DNA of 55,743 nucleotides from Trileptium ribeirensis (taxonomy: Eukaryota > Nematoda > Enoplea > Enoplida > Thoracostomopsidae): contig JASANE010003481.1 of assembly GCA_030248225.1 (NCBI GenBank), forward strand, positions 1-55,743, written 5' to 3'. The notes beneath the pieces were generated by a model. It was given only the letters and a program-made list of their open reading frames with translations, had not been told where the DNA came from and did not search any database. Shown here piece after piece: positions 10,939-22,215 of the stretch (position 1 is the stretch's first letter; the number at the start of each line of letters is the position of its first letter). The position numbers and the translations under genes were made by a program.

Positions 10939-13709
10939 CTGAAATAAAAATTAAAATTTTCATCGTAGAGTTTATGCCGTTGCGTAGTGCTAAAAACATT
11001 ATCCTGGCAAAATGTAGACAAGGGTGCATCACGCCAAAATTAAGAAGTGGAAGTATAGGTAGGTACATTAGCAATTTCTTCTCAGTTAGTTAATGCACTC
11101 ATGACTTTATGAACGGGTGTCGAAACGTGACTGGTTCACGTTTCCTAACACTAAACGCATTGAAGCAATTGCGTTATAAATTTCAAATTCGCTGCTACAA
11201 CTTAAGTTTCCAACTGGCCGTTTCTCCCAAACGATTACTTCATTTCGGCTAATAGTTGGACATTTTTCACCACTCATAGAATTCACAACGCCTTGCAACT
11301 GTCAATCGACCAAACAATTTGCATTGATTGTTAGGTTTTCTTCAATTAAAATTATGCATTGAGCAGCTGAGATTTCATTTTTTTCAAAATTTGAATTATT
11401 CAAAGGTCATCAATTAAAAAAGGCATTTTATGCTTGTGTTTGTTACCCATAAATCATAAATTATGAAGATGTGAACTGAAACGAATTTGACTCAAAAGTT
11501 ATAGGTACACACGAATGTATCAGTTATTAAAAAATAAAGGTATACGTAACTGTTGACTTGCTACTGTTAACGCTGTCTAGGCAGTTTTGAGTTTCGTTTT
11601 AACACTTTTTGTAAACATGTGCCTAGCGTCATAATTATAATCTAAGACCCAGTCTGACACAATTCTGAAACAAAACAAAATTGACTTTTCATCAATTTAA
11701 GCATAATCCCAAGGCGCCTCGACCGGTGAATTCCCACTAGCGTTAAAATAAGAGTTTATATTATTTGCAAAATAAAACGGAAAAGCAAAAAAGAACAGAA
11801 GCTTTAACGGTTGCACCTGAAACCCTGTTATGCAAAAAACAGCTATATATTCACCGCCATAAATTATTCATAAATAATTATAGCCATGAATAATTCAGCA
11901 AAGGAATTAGGCCCGTCCAGACCGTCGGCGTCGGACCTTTAGCTTGGACATAACCAAAAATAGTAAAACACGCATCAATGAGACTCTATATGTTTGCTAT
12001 AAAATACAGTTATTTATGGGTTATCTATGCTTCTGCTGGTTTAATATAAAATTTCGTATTTTCCAGAATTTTTAGTGCACTAAAGGCCTAATAGCAGGTG
12101 GAATAATTTTGAAGATGTTACATTAATCAAACTGAAATATTTTTCTGATATCAATATATTACACCAATTTTAAAACCTGGCTGCATCATTTTGGTACCTA
12201 ACATTTGTGTCGGTTAAAGAGATGACAGCATCATGTCAGTCTTAATTGTCAAAAATGCTCGTATAATAAATTTAGCGTTATTATTATATGCAGCATAAGA
12301 ATAAAACGTACATAATATCACAATAATAATCTTTTTCCGCGTTATTGTCTCGTTATATCTCATCGGCGACTTAATATGCCAATATCGATCGAAGCTGATT
12401 GCGGCAAGATTTAGAATCGATGCCGTCGAACACATCACATCGGAGCTCATCCAGATTTCACAATACGATCCGAATAACCATCGGCCTTTAATGTCGTTGA
12501 CTGAAAAGATAGATGAATGAAACACACAAAATATCGCTTGATTGAAAGAATATGACCTGTTTTATCGTTCAAAATACGGCTGAGATAACAAGAAGCTTTG
12601 AGGATGTGGTTGGAATTTTAACGTTTCCTAGACCTATGCGCTGTGAAAAAATGCGTGATAGACAACCCACCGTTTAAATCTAGTCAGGATCTTTTGTGTG
12701 TCAAAAAGGAAATAAAATTTTTAAAATAAAATTGGACTTACTTTAATCCAAAATATGATTAAAGTAGAATTAAATGCGCGAGTCGCGGCTCTTATAAGCA
12801 CTTATTAATGTTTTGTGCGTACTGTCGCTTAAGATTTGACGCCAAGTAAAAATTTAACTAAGATTCCTCTGATTCTTGTCAATTTACATACTATAACTAC
12901 AAAATTTATGCATTCTGAAATCTAAAATTGTGAATATAGAGCATTAATGAACGGTGGAAAAGACGTAATCATTTCATGTTAGTATTATAAATCAAATGTA
13001 GATACAATGTCAGTGAATGTATCAATACACGTTGGATTAAATACTGTCAAGGTATACAACTTAAGTATACCGTCAATTGATTGCACTTGTTTTGAAGTGG
13101 CATTGTAATCTTTTCGTTCAATATTGCAGGCAGTTAATTGATGGCTTCCGCTATATTTCAGGGCTACTAGCACGTTGAATATAGCACCATTATTGGCGTT
13201 ACGATTTTTAACTAATGTTTGTATTTGATTTACTCAGAAGTGTTAGCTTAAAAATAATGTCAAAATAGCGCACGAGATATTTCCAAGGGCAGGGTTGCAC
13301 CTCAAATGACATAATTTACAGTTGTTCAGTATCGCTAAAACCGTTGAAACTGGTTTAAAATGTACGTGGTTAGTAACTAAGACATGAAGCCCATTTATGG
13401 TGTGGGTTCTAATTTCTGTTCTGTCAAGACTAATGTTTTTCACATTGTTAATTATTTTGTTCACCTATTAAAATTTTATATAAGAAAAACAAATTTTTAA
13501 AATATCCTTTGGAGTACCAACGTACCTGCAGCAAACGTCATAACAACACCAGCTACAAGGATATCGGATACCGCAAGCGAAGCGAGAAACAAATTTTCTG
13601 GCTTTCGTAGCGTTCGATCGGACACAATCGCAAACGTAACCAAAATATTTCCCGACATTGCCACGAATATTAGTACACCGAATATAAGACACAACAATAT
13701 TGTCAACAT
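7568..13709 (-). CDS. D1-like dopamine receptor (class A GPCR), three exons, 5' end uncertain
   Basis: Exons read on the minus strand are 13709-13526, 12500-12312 and 10938-7568, giving about 1247 residues. Donors are G|GTACG and T|GTACGT; acceptors are TTTTCAG|TC and TTTCAG|TA. Both introns are phase 1, and the joins give [16 protein letters not shown] and IIIVILLIWLISAS, as in insect Dop1R1. Visible: N21 of GN in TM1, D49 in TM2, C75, amine-binding D82, DRY at 99-101, paired Cys226 in loop 2, TM5 serines 238/239/242, CWLPFF from 346, NPIIY from 382 and a helix-8 Cys403. Together these indicate a plasma-membrane catecholamine receptor of the D1-like group, which by family knowledge couples to Gs. 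Unusual: loop 2 is about 90 residues and Ser/Asn/His-rich; about 844 residues follow helix 8, low-complexity and Ser/Asn/Gln-rich, ending F-T-V. An in-frame stop lies 11 codons before the first ATG and almost no N-terminal tail precedes TM1, so a 5' exon is probably missing. D1-like class is firm; the exact subtype and ligand are inferred. Confidence 0.93.
8808..8861 (-). repeat. 27-bp in-frame tandem duplication in the receptor tail
   Basis: Two adjacent 27-bp units (8808-8834 and 8835-8861) differ at two or three bases and encode the repeated peptide SKGDENS within the cytoplasmic tail. The unit is a multiple of three, so the frame is kept. This suggests that the tail grows by replication slippage and may vary in length between individuals. 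Confidence 0.85.
10939..12311 (-). other. Intron 2 of the receptor
   Basis: A 1373-bp phase 1 intron splitting TM4. It starts GTACGTTTT and ends TTTTTATTTCAG. It contains a copy of a dispersed repeat at about 11935-12110, listed separately. The open frame at 11107-11298 inside it has no recognisable similarity. Confidence 0.85.
11935..12110 (+). repeat. Dispersed repeat family R1, copy 2, inside receptor intron 2
   Basis: TTTAGCTTGGACATAACCAA, then GAGACTCTATATGTTTGCTA, then TTTTTAGTGCACTAAAGGCC follow the same order as in the copy at 41600-41800. The copy is orientated against the receptor gene. No coding capacity is visible, so it is a short non-autonomous element. Confidence 0.65.
12312..12500 (-). 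CDS. Receptor exon with TM3, DRY motif and start of TM4
   Basis: The 189-nt exon starts after CTTTTCAG and ends before GTACGT. It encodes the loop-1 WLFG motif, the TM3 cysteine (C75), the ligand-binding D82 within [14 protein letters not shown], and DRYW at 99-102, followed by the second cytoplasmic loop HIKSPMRY. The [12 protein letters not shown] block is the strongest D1-like signature in the protein. Both flanking introns are phase 1, so this exon is symmetric and skipping it would keep the frame but remove TM3. Confidence 0.93.
12501..13525 (-). other. Intron 1 of the receptor
   Basis: A 1025-bp intron in phase 1 between the TM2 exon and the TM3 exon. It starts GTACGTTGG and ends TCTATCTTTTCAG. 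The open frame at 13243-13464 lies entirely inside it and resembles nothing I know, so it is taken as chance. No internal gene or repeat was recognised. Confidence 0.85.
13526..13709 (-). CDS. Receptor exon with TM1 and TM2 (61 codons plus one base)
   Basis: This exon encodes TM1 (SGNILV motif), the first cytoplasmic loop with [10 protein letters not shown], and TM2 (LAVSDILVA). It ends with a single G before the donor GTACG at 13525. The ATG at 13709 sits only about five residues before the TM1 hydrophobic core. An AACAG lies directly upstream of the TT that precedes this ATG and could be a weak acceptor, although it lacks a clear pyrimidine tract. The 3' border is well supported by homology and phase; the 5' border is not. 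Confidence 0.85.
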
Positions 13710-13799
13710 AACTGTTTTCGTTTCGTTGCGCCAATTTTAAAGACGATGTTGGTTTTTTGACAGCAATGATAGTGTTAAGCACGGCTTAATTCGTGAAAT

Positions 13800-14150
13800 A
13801 TTGGGAACAATCCGTAAAGTCTTATCAAATCACAAAATCTTAGGGTCAAATCCGAAAAAATTAAACATTTCCTTTAACAATTTCTTATATAAGCAAGCAA
13901 TGAAAATAGCGAGACGTCGTGTTGATCCGCTAACGTTAGGAATATATACCATCCATTAATTATTGATTAATATTGCTTTAACGTAGAAACTTAAATAAAA
14001 TACATGCCACATAAACAGTCTCTTGGCATTGTATTATTTCATCACTTTAATAAATACATTTTGCCTAAATAATAATAGTGAATCAAGGTTATTATAATTA
14101 AAACCATTACATAATCCATACATGATGACGGTCTGAGGTCTCAGAAAAGT
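13800..14150. other. Upstream flank of the receptor exon, nothing recognised
   Basis: AT-rich sequence immediately 5' of the first recognised receptor exon. No promoter element or N-terminal exon could be supported here. In-frame stops occur close to the TM1 exon, so any missing 5' exon must lie further upstream. Confidence 0.5.
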
Positions 14151-14154
14151 AGCC

Positions 14155-14345
14155 ATGATTGCCAGGAGGAGGTGGCCTCAGGGGTGAAGGGGCCCTCGGG
14201 GGGATATCGTCCCGAGCGGTTGCTGAAAAACATGGACGACATCCGTGCACACCCCATGTTTGCTGATTTTACCCCATTTTTTTGCTAATTTTCACCCTAG
14301 TTTTGAAAAATTTTCGCTAAATTTTTCCGCGCAGCCCCCGCAAAC
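14155..14345 (+). repeat. GC-rich island repeat (family G), copy at 14.2 kb
   Basis: GGCCTCAGGGGTGAAGGGGC and CTCGGGGGGATATCG are followed by TTTGCTGATTTTACCCCATT, TTTTTGCTAATTTTCACCC and CGCTAAATTTTTCCGCGCAG. The order of G-rich flank, then a run of short C-tract and TTTTTGCTAATTT units, matches the copies at 31.9 kb and 50.8 kb. Confidence 0.6.
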
Positions 14346-14349
14346 CCTG

Positions 14350-16690
14350 CTTCGTCATATATTGAATTATCACTGTATCAAGCTGAAAGCCGAATGCTTC
14401 AAAAGAATTCATATAAGGGTGATTTTATAAAATCGTAAATAATGTTCTGCAACAAACTAATAGTCCCGAGATTTTCTCAATCACAAATTTTGCTAGAATA
14501 CTAGAGGTAAAAAATTTTCGCGCGCCAAAAGCATAGTAAATGACGCATGTGTCTTAGCCGTCAATGATATAATATGATTAATGGTGCCATTATAAATGAT
14601 TTATATCCATTGGCGGAGAATCCATGTCGGTATGATATATATTTTAAAAATATCGTAAATAAAGTTTTTTTTACTGCGACTACTAGTGAGATTATGTCGA
14701 TTTGAAATTTGGCTACAGCATGAGTGGTAAAACGTTTTCACGAACCAAACTCATAACAAATGATGCGGTATGTCAAATGAATGATGTTATTAGAGTTAAG
14801 GTGCAACTAAGAATGATTTGTATCCAATAGCCGAGCTTATATCTGTTTTGGTGTATCTATTCAGTATTTATTTAAGTTTAATCAAATAGTTAGCCAATAA
14901 TTAAAAGCCATGGTGCTTAACCACAGCCGTGTAAGCTCATCACGTAGTAATACATTTGCGTTGTCTCTCTCCATCAATTTATGTACTTTTTGAATGTTAT
15001 AAACTTGTATGGATGTACGATATGGGTATGGTGCACAGCTTCAGCAGGATGGGCTAAATATAGTGTAGATGGCCTTCGACTCTTACAGAGGTCACTCCCG
15101 ATTTCATAGCTCTTACGGGTTAATATTTTATAAATAACATGACATATAGTTGATATGAACATTTATATCAAGCGTATAAGGCAGAGGCACTTAATTGCCA
15201 TTGCAACCAGAGAACTTACCTTTGAGGCGAGCTAAATCTAGGATTTACATTTGAGGAGAGGCTAAAATCGGGTTTCACATCACAATTTGTAAATTTAGAG
15301 GCTAGGCTTGGTATACGCCAAATACACCTGAGCTTCGAAAAGGCTTGTGGGGAGAGGATGGGGAGAACCACTCGATGCACCCCATTATGTACGCCCATGA
15401 TTTCTAGCAGCTTCAAACTTTGTCTATAATTAAATAACCGGCTAACACTAATTTATCTTGACTAGGAAACATATACACATTTGATAAAATCATTAGATGG
15501 AAAGACATGTCTACTAGTGATACTCGGTCGCCGATAAGTAGTTAAACAGTCTCATTAATTTAACACCTACGAACGATGTTTCTCATATTTTAGATTTATG
15601 CAAAATACGAACAGAATTTTAGCTTTTAAACATGCTACAACCGATGCGGTGGCGGAAAAATAAATGATAAGTAGATTCAAAGTATTAGTATAACAAAATA
15701 AAATTGTAAAACAAATATATATTACATAAAAATATATCTAAAATCTGAGATCTTATATTCTAATTTCTAGGTTGTTTCGCATTTTGGAACCATTTTTATG
15801 ATAAATTTCGAACAATAATTATAAAACTACGTCAGTTTATGCTGTTTGCAGGTATTTCTCGCAAAATTTTTTGAAACCCACTATAAGTGATTTAGAAAAA
15901 ATGATTTTTGATGTTAGCTCTTTGGAATATCAAAGTTATGGACTTCTAACGCATTTGCTGTAATTAGCTTATATTCCACTATTGTAGTCTGGTTGTAGTT
16001 TTTATATGCAACAAAATCTTGAGCATCTGGAATGGTGTTTTAGTAACAAATCATAGATATGAATCTGTTTTGAAAAGTGGCCTGCATCTAGAAGGCTGTC
16101 TAGACGGACTTGTTGCCTCCTATGTTGGAAAATCTAGCGGTGACCAGTCAATTAGAGATTAGCTAAACAAGATCAATCAATGGTCTTTTTGTCTTGATGG
16201 CTTATAAGAGTTATCATGCATTTATGACCCATTATGTAACTCAAAAACGGACCGACTTGAGCCAAATTGTAATCACATAACACGCACGTTAAGCAAAATT
16301 GTGCCATGTCATGCGATTTTGTAATATATTTAGATATGATTTTGAATCACAGTAGATCTTGATCCCACTAGTCTTCACATCTGACACAAAAAATTAACAA
16401 CTTCGATATCATTTAGAATCATTATCTTCACTTTCTGTATACATTAATATCATTTGACCCAAATATATATTCTTGTGTCAGTCAATACAAATTATAAAGC
16501 ATACTCATGAAATATCAGTTGACACGCCTAATTTAGCAACATATTTCAGAAGCAATTATAACTGTTTTGATGACTCTGATCTTGTGCCGCCCTATAACAT
16601 TGCAGTATCAGCAAATGATACCTTTTTAAAGCTCGAACGTTATGTTCTTAGAGAAAACAGCTTAGTTAGGTGGCGGGCTTGGGGAAGGGT
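14350..16690. other. Non-coding stretch, one small tandem duplication
   Basis: No gene recognised. A 31-bp degenerate direct repeat lies at about 15218-15279 (TTTGAGGCGAGCTAAATC then TTTGAGGAGAGGCTAAAATC). The rest is AT-rich sequence with chance open frames of under 100 codons. Confidence 0.5.
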
Positions 16691-16805
16691 GAGAGCGTCC
16701 ACCACAGGTTTAGGGCTAACAAAGCTTTTATATAGGATATGCAGCTTAGGTAAAAGTTAAAGCTCAGGCTTACTATATCGACAACAGAATAGGGTGCCTT
16801 TCGCT
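16690..16805 (+). repeat. Dispersed repeat family R2, copy 1
   Basis: Has TTTAGGGCTAACAAAGC, GCAGCTTAGG, AAAGCTCAGGCTTACTATAT and CGACAACAGAATAGGGTGCC. The block CTTA(C/G)TATATCGAGAAC(A/G)GCATAGCAT, preceded by runs of GGCTTAGGCTTA type, is shared with copies near 26.4, 32.4 and 36.1 kb. Confidence 0.5.
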
Positions 16806-16809
16806 TACC

Positions 16810-17880
16810 CACTAAAAATTACATCGGCCGCAAAAACTAACATATTCGCTTAACCTTTATTACAATTATTTAGCCATGTCTTTAGCCTTGTTATTGCATT
16901 GCCATGGTTAAAGATGAGAATGAAAATTAGGTGAAAAAATGACCAATGTTGGTTTCGTCGTACAAACATTGTGTGCTACTGTTTTAGTTGTTTTTTCATT
17001 TTGCTGAGAATCAGAATCATTGGCTATGAAACCCCACATTACATTTATATACAACAACGCATACATACATCCCGGTTGCCATTTTATATTCAGGATTTTG
17101 ACGAGAATGTTTATTAATAAATTAACCGTATTTGAAAATACAGCCATTGTTTAAAAACTGACACGGTTTGCCTGGGTCAGGAGGGTATTAACATATATAT
17201 TTCTAATCCATACTAGCTACTCGATAGTTGTTGTAATTAAATTTGTTCAGGATCAAATATTTAGAACTTTGGAACAATTACCTTTCAGGCCAGTATCGAG
17301 CAAGCTTCTCTCCTACATTATTTAAAATATTTAATAAAACAAAATCGCTAGCACTAAGTCTGTTTCGAATTAAATAGCAAGCTCTAGGAGCGATCAGATA
17401 TATCAAGGTAAAATTTTTACAAAAAATAAGCCGTTCTACACCATGATAAACAAATTCATTCGCTTACTATGTTTATGTATTTTGTGGATCCTGATTGTTA
17501 AGCTTTTATATAACGGTACTTTCAGAGAACTCAGGTTCTATGACGTATTTTCGACAATTCCAATACCTTGCAATTGCAAAGTATTTAGAGATTGAATCTG
17601 CATTTCTGGCCTTAATGCGGGCAAATTACCGCAACCGGTTTTTTACCAGTCTCTGAGTGACTATACCGGGCAATTAACGTACTTTACCGACTCAATTGAA
17701 TTCGGAGATGGAGAAGCCCTAACTTCGGAATCGAAGAATTCTTACTAGACAGCACTACGGTGAAAATGATGGGCGTCCGTTTATTTTTTCTCTGTAAACA
17801 GGACTTCGTTATCTCAACGTAAACCGATATGGACGTGTGAGGGCTCATATGAAAGTTACAATACTATAGATGTGCCTTTT
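16810..17880. other. Non-coding stretch, nothing firm
   Basis: A minus-strand open frame at 16908-17147 has a hydrophobic start followed by a polar part with an N-D-S glycosylation site. That would suit an extracellular N-terminus, but it cannot be joined in phase to the receptor exon with the donors visible. Otherwise AT-rich sequence with no recognisable gene. Confidence 0.45.
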
Positions 17881-17884
17881 GGAT

Positions 17885-18300
17885 ACTTTATTCCGATTCG
17901 ACCCAGCCACGTCCCACCACAGGGGGTCAAAAGGGGGTACCCAGGGGTACACTGTTAAAATGGACCATTTTTGGGTCATTTTTGCTCATAACTCGGCAAC
18001 CCTTGAGCCGATTTGAATCATTTTGATATCGAAATATGTGTCCTAGGAAGCTTTATTTATGGGTATATAAATTGTTTTGGTCGGGTCTCTATGGGGCATG
18101 GGGGACTTCAGCAAATGGGCAAATTTCCAAAATTTTGGTCAAACTTTGTCGAGGTGTAGCTACGTAACCACTAATGTGATTCGTACGAATTTTGCTGTGT
18201 GGATAAAGCTACTACGGGGCTACTAGATTTGATGTAGGACCCCTGGATAAATTGGAATTTGAGGCCAAATTTGGGCCCGACGCCATATATAATCATCCGT
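17885..18300. repeat. Probable dispersed repeat with TCATAACTCGGCAACCC block
   Basis: The stretch (ACAGGGGGTCAAAAGGGGG, CATTTTTGGGTCATTTTTGC, TCATAACTCGGCAACCCTTG, AGCCGATTTGAATC, GATATCGAAATATG) is less AT-rich and in a style I associate with non-autonomous invertebrate transposable elements. No second copy was found in the window, so its repeat status is inferred. Confidence 0.35.
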
Positions 18301-19430
18301 GACATTACCACCTCGAACGGCATATTAATATATTTCTGGCTCAAAATAAGTTCATATGGGATTTCGTGGGTGCTGCTTTCAAATCATCAGTGTGTTTCGA
18401 CATATCTCTTCGTGAAGAGTTAGTTATATCAATGAGTGAGACAAGGCGAGTGGTGCGAAAGGAACGAGTGTCATGAGGTCTGCAGCAAATTCTGTTTATG
18501 TTCTCTGTGCTACTGTGCTTTTGTTATGGTTCTTATATACATAGATTACATAGATATGTTGTTCATGATTCGTAAGCAGTTCTGAGGTAGAGTTAACCTT
18601 CGTAGGGTGCGTATTAGATATCTGACCATAAGTTTTGCTGCATCTGTGCTTTATTGAACAGCAGATTAATAAGTATTTTTTGGTGAATTACATCTTTGGT
18701 TCGTAACAGAGATATATTGTAATGAGTTGTTCCACTGTATGTTAACGTTACAGTTTCTCATTTCTTCGAATTCATACACTTGGCATGTCGCCAAGATACT
18801 AGCAGAGATTTAGGGACTCCTATTATAAACTCAAACGTAAGCTGTGTACAGTGTGTACACAGCGGTCGGTTCAGAAATTGTAATCTAAAGTGGGTACTCC
18901 CTGTGTTCTGAGCTCGCTTAGCTAAATAAACGATAGAGTTGTGCAAGGGCGCGAAAGAGACGACAAGTCCGGCTGACCACTTTTAAACCAGAGAAAGGTC
19001 GCGATCAGAAGCCCCTCCAACTTTCCAATAGCGCAACCCCATCTTCTCAATAACGGGTTGCGCCCCTGGTGCTGCTGAAGTATTAAAAGAATTATATCTA
19101 GGTTGGCCAGGCAAAAATTCATCATATATTTCATAAAATCTGTTATAGCCATATCATCAATGTCAAATTTAGCAGCTCCACTAAAAGTTGATTCAAATTT
19201 TGCGCCTATGTAATATATAATATACATATATATTTGCATATATATTTTTATCATTAACATCACAAAGTGGTTAACATCCATTTCGAATGACAGAAAAATG
19301 CTGCTGCGCCAAAATGAAAACCGAAACCGTTGACTGATTTGTCTGTCTGTATGTCTCAAAACGATGAAAAATGACCCTGCTACTGAAGCGCTATTTGTCA
19401 TAGCTGCGAAGATCCGAATTTTCTAATTCC
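18300..19430. other. Possible transposable-element remnant
   Basis: A minus-strand frame of 159 codons (18922-19401) shows no motif that I recognise as reverse transcriptase, integrase or transposase. The adjoining GC-richer segment 18940-19080 and flanking AT-rich DNA suggest an old inserted element, but neither LTR ends nor inverted ends could be established. Confidence 0.25.
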
Positions 19431-19859
19431 CTACTGGCCACAACTTTTGAACAAATATTTTTGAGCTTGCCTGAAAGCATAATCTATTGAAAAGCGTAGG
19501 GCACTCGGATCAAGAGTGTCGTTGTCTCTTACTGCCACACATTTTATGGCTTCATAATTATCATACCTTATCGGTGGGTCTGCACGCAAACCCTGTGTCG
19601 TAAATTGTATAGTTGTGGAGTTGCAGTTTTTGTAATGCACACCCAACACCAAATTTGTGGGTTCCTTTTATAAGGCATCCTAGCATCCTAAAACTGGGAG
19701 GCCGTCCTCGTCCACGGCTCTACCATTCCGATGCCATAAAATACATCAGATTTATTTGGACACCATTGCATAAGGAGTAACTAAGCATTGTTAGTGTTTA
19801 GTTCAGTGGAAACTCTAAACGGTAGTTGAAATATCACAATACATGATATTTTTAAAGCC

Positions 19860-20190
19860 TACTACAAGCTTCGAGTTCTCACAGTGAACTCGTCGTTTTA
19901 GATTAGACAATTTTCACCCAACATGCTGCCTATACATAGAATACAATATTCATGACATCAGCAGATGCAAATAACTTTTTAAAGCCGCTATATTATTCTT
20001 TCCTGTGTCTCATAGTGATGGTCACTTCAGGTTAGACATTTTTAACCTGAGAAGCTGGCTTTTGTGGTAAAACATACCAGACAAGCAGCTTTATATCTAC
20101 ATAAAAATCCATATTTACTATATTATTCAATTTCTTATACTGAATTCGTCAATTTAAACTAGAAATTTTCTATGCCACAAGCTGTTCATA
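19860..20190 (+). repeat. Degenerate tandem repeat of about 125-135 bp, three copies
   Basis: Three units share the order CTCACAGTGAACTCGTCGTT (19879), TTAGACAATTTTCACCC, then CATGCTG. Equivalent blocks are TCTCATAGTGATGGTCACTT (20010) with TTAGACATTTTTAACC and GAAGCTGG, and TTCTTATACTGAATTCGTCA (20132) with AGAAATTTTCTATGCC and CAAGCTG. The copies are clearly diverged, so the array is old. Confidence 0.6.
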
Positions 20191-20399
20191 TTGGCTCATA
20201 TCAAATTCAAAATATTTATTATCAGGAATATATTTCATTTTGGGGACCAACTGTATCTACGCTAACTGTTTACATTCATATACAAGTAAATTTTTATCAT
20301 TTTCCTCAAACAGCAGCTCTTATCTCTCAGTATAAGGCAGCTTTGCTAGCTTTGCTGTTTGTATAAACCAGTTTCTTCGAGATTCTTTATTAAAATCTA

Positions 20400-21355
20400 A
20401 TCGCTGCTTAGAAAATGTGATGCGGGTATTCAAATAAGCACAAGTCTATTTCAACAGGGGAAATCAAAATTTTTGTATATCGATAGACAGAAGCAGAAAT
20501 GGATTAAAAGCGAACCGCAAGTTAAACTTTTGAATTCGCCCGAAAAAATGATCGACCTAATATGTCCTCATAAACAACACTAGGCGGTTGTGTGTACATA
20601 GTTTGTTAGTTGTTTTTAAAGAAATCGAAATTACTTTTGTCAGCATTGCTGCAAAAAACTCCGAGGTCTCCAGTGATCGGTCGCTCAAATTTTTGATTAT
20701 TAAATATCAAAACGCGGAAATGACGTTCCAAGTGAAAGTAAAACTTTTTTTCTCCATTTTACTTTGAAGTCTTAGACTAAAAATAATAAAGAAGGTGAAA
20801 AATAAAATATTGGAAAATGTCACGTTGACTTTCTAATTTACAATGTTCAGGTGTCATATACTTGGACCATTTGGGAATAAAATACCACGAAATTGTGCAA
20901 ACTTCTAATTAAGCAAGTGGTCGGCTTAAAAGTTTACATCAATACTTAATAATTTTCTTAGCTTTTATGTAATTTAAACAGTCAATCTGCCGGTTTTATC
21001 AATTTGAGTAGTTTTTTAATGTGGGGTGTTACTTTACTCAAAAACTGGGGCGTTAACAAATTGGTGTTTTACCAATATTTAAATCACTGAAACATTTAGC
21101 TATGGAACATTAAAATTTTAAGGCCGAATTATTTTATTTTATTATTGAGTTTCTTTTCCGTTGATCAATTTGTCTCTATTAATATATGATATACAGCCCT
21201 GGAAAACTTTTCCAAAAACGTGCAACTAAAAACTCCCACAAAGTATATACATAAATTATTTCAGGTGAAAGTTATCTAAAAATTCCTATAAAACCAAAAC
21301 CGTCTTATCAAATTATTGTAGTAGAATGTAAAACTCCTCGGTCAACTCACGTACA
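20400..21355. other. Non-coding stretch, nothing seen
   Basis: AT-rich sequence without recognised gene, RNA or repeat. Confidence 0.5.
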
Positions 21356-21360
21356 AAAGT

Positions 21361-21437
21361 ATACTCTGTCATTCTTATCTGTTACTTTGCCTTATCCGTA
21401 TACTCTGTCATTCTTATCTGTTACTTTGCCTTATCCG
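21361..21437. repeat. Exact 39-bp tandem duplication
   Basis: The unit beginning ATACTCTGTCATTCTTATCT at 21361-21399 is followed at 21400-21437 by an identical copy lacking only the last base. Perfect identity beside otherwise decayed repeats points to a recent slippage event or to an assembly duplication. Confidence 0.95.
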
Positions 21438-21869
21438 ATTATGCGGTTGTTTTTTCGTGGTTGTTTAGTATTTTAAATATCAGTAAATGAATTTTCCGAA
21501 AAACTACAGTATTACCGTATACGATAAATTACATGGCCATGAACTACGTATAGCGGATAAAACTTGACATGATTATAGATTTATACGAGCTATAAAAAGC
21601 AGCGTGATGGTTACAAACCATTATTGTGCATGAAAAATATATGGAAAATATTCAGAATAAATTGTTCATAATTACTAAATTTTCCGCGCGCATTATACCA
21701 GCTGGACTACCGGGTCTCCAGGGAATCAAGGGGGCAAATATAGCTTATTGGGTTGAGCTTTTGAACTTCAATAAGAATTCTATCGATATCGCTTTCTATG
21801 ACATAATAACGCGAAATATGATGAAATTCAGGTTTGACAATGAAAAAATACACCACGGAATAAATATGT

Positions 21870-21942
21870 ATCTATACATATCTATATATATTAATATATA
21901 TATATATAATCTCCTATATAATAATAATAATAATAATAATAA
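21870..21942. repeat. Microsatellites (TA)n and (ATA)n
   Basis: A TATATATA-rich run at about 21876-21908 is followed by eight ATA/TAA triplets at 21918-21942. Likely polymorphic in length. Confidence 0.9.
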
Positions 21943-22215
21943 AGTTTGTTGACACTGTTGTTTGTGGTGCTAGCCTATGGCGACCTGTGGGATTGGTGAT
22001 CGGACAATTCCCGTGCCTTTTTAATTTTTTGTTCAAAAATGTCTAAACGCTTAAACGCTTCAGTGAAAACGTACCACGCATTGGATGGGTACTTTATATG
22101 ATTTTTGTTTAATTCGGCGAAACAAAATATAATGTGAACTCGATTTAGATTGCAGTAGTATGCTGTAGTTTCTCACTACGCTTGCGTTATAGCGTAGCTA
22201 AAGATGAATAGACAG

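Noticed and set aside
10939..11074. Extension of the large receptor frame upstream to a start at 11074
   Set aside because: Homology to receptor TM4 begins exactly at a TTTCAG acceptor at 10938; upstream residues do not match the family and the exon 2 join is in phase.
13468..13782. 104-codon frame overlapping the TM1-TM2 exon
   Set aside because: It is in a different frame from the clear TM1-TM2 homology and is a shadow.
16908..17147. Possible N-terminal exon of the receptor
   Set aside because: No good donor in the phase required to join the exon at 13709; kept only as a remark.
18922..19401. 159-codon frame as a retroelement polyprotein fragment
   Set aside because: No reverse transcriptase, protease, integrase or zinc-knuckle motif can be seen.
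19431..19652. Frame containing LVLGVHYKN, faintly like the HY motif of copper type II monooxygenases (PHM/DBH family)
   Set aside because: Only a few residues agree, there is an in-frame stop shortly upstream, no partner exon was found, and no copper-binding histidine set can be seen.
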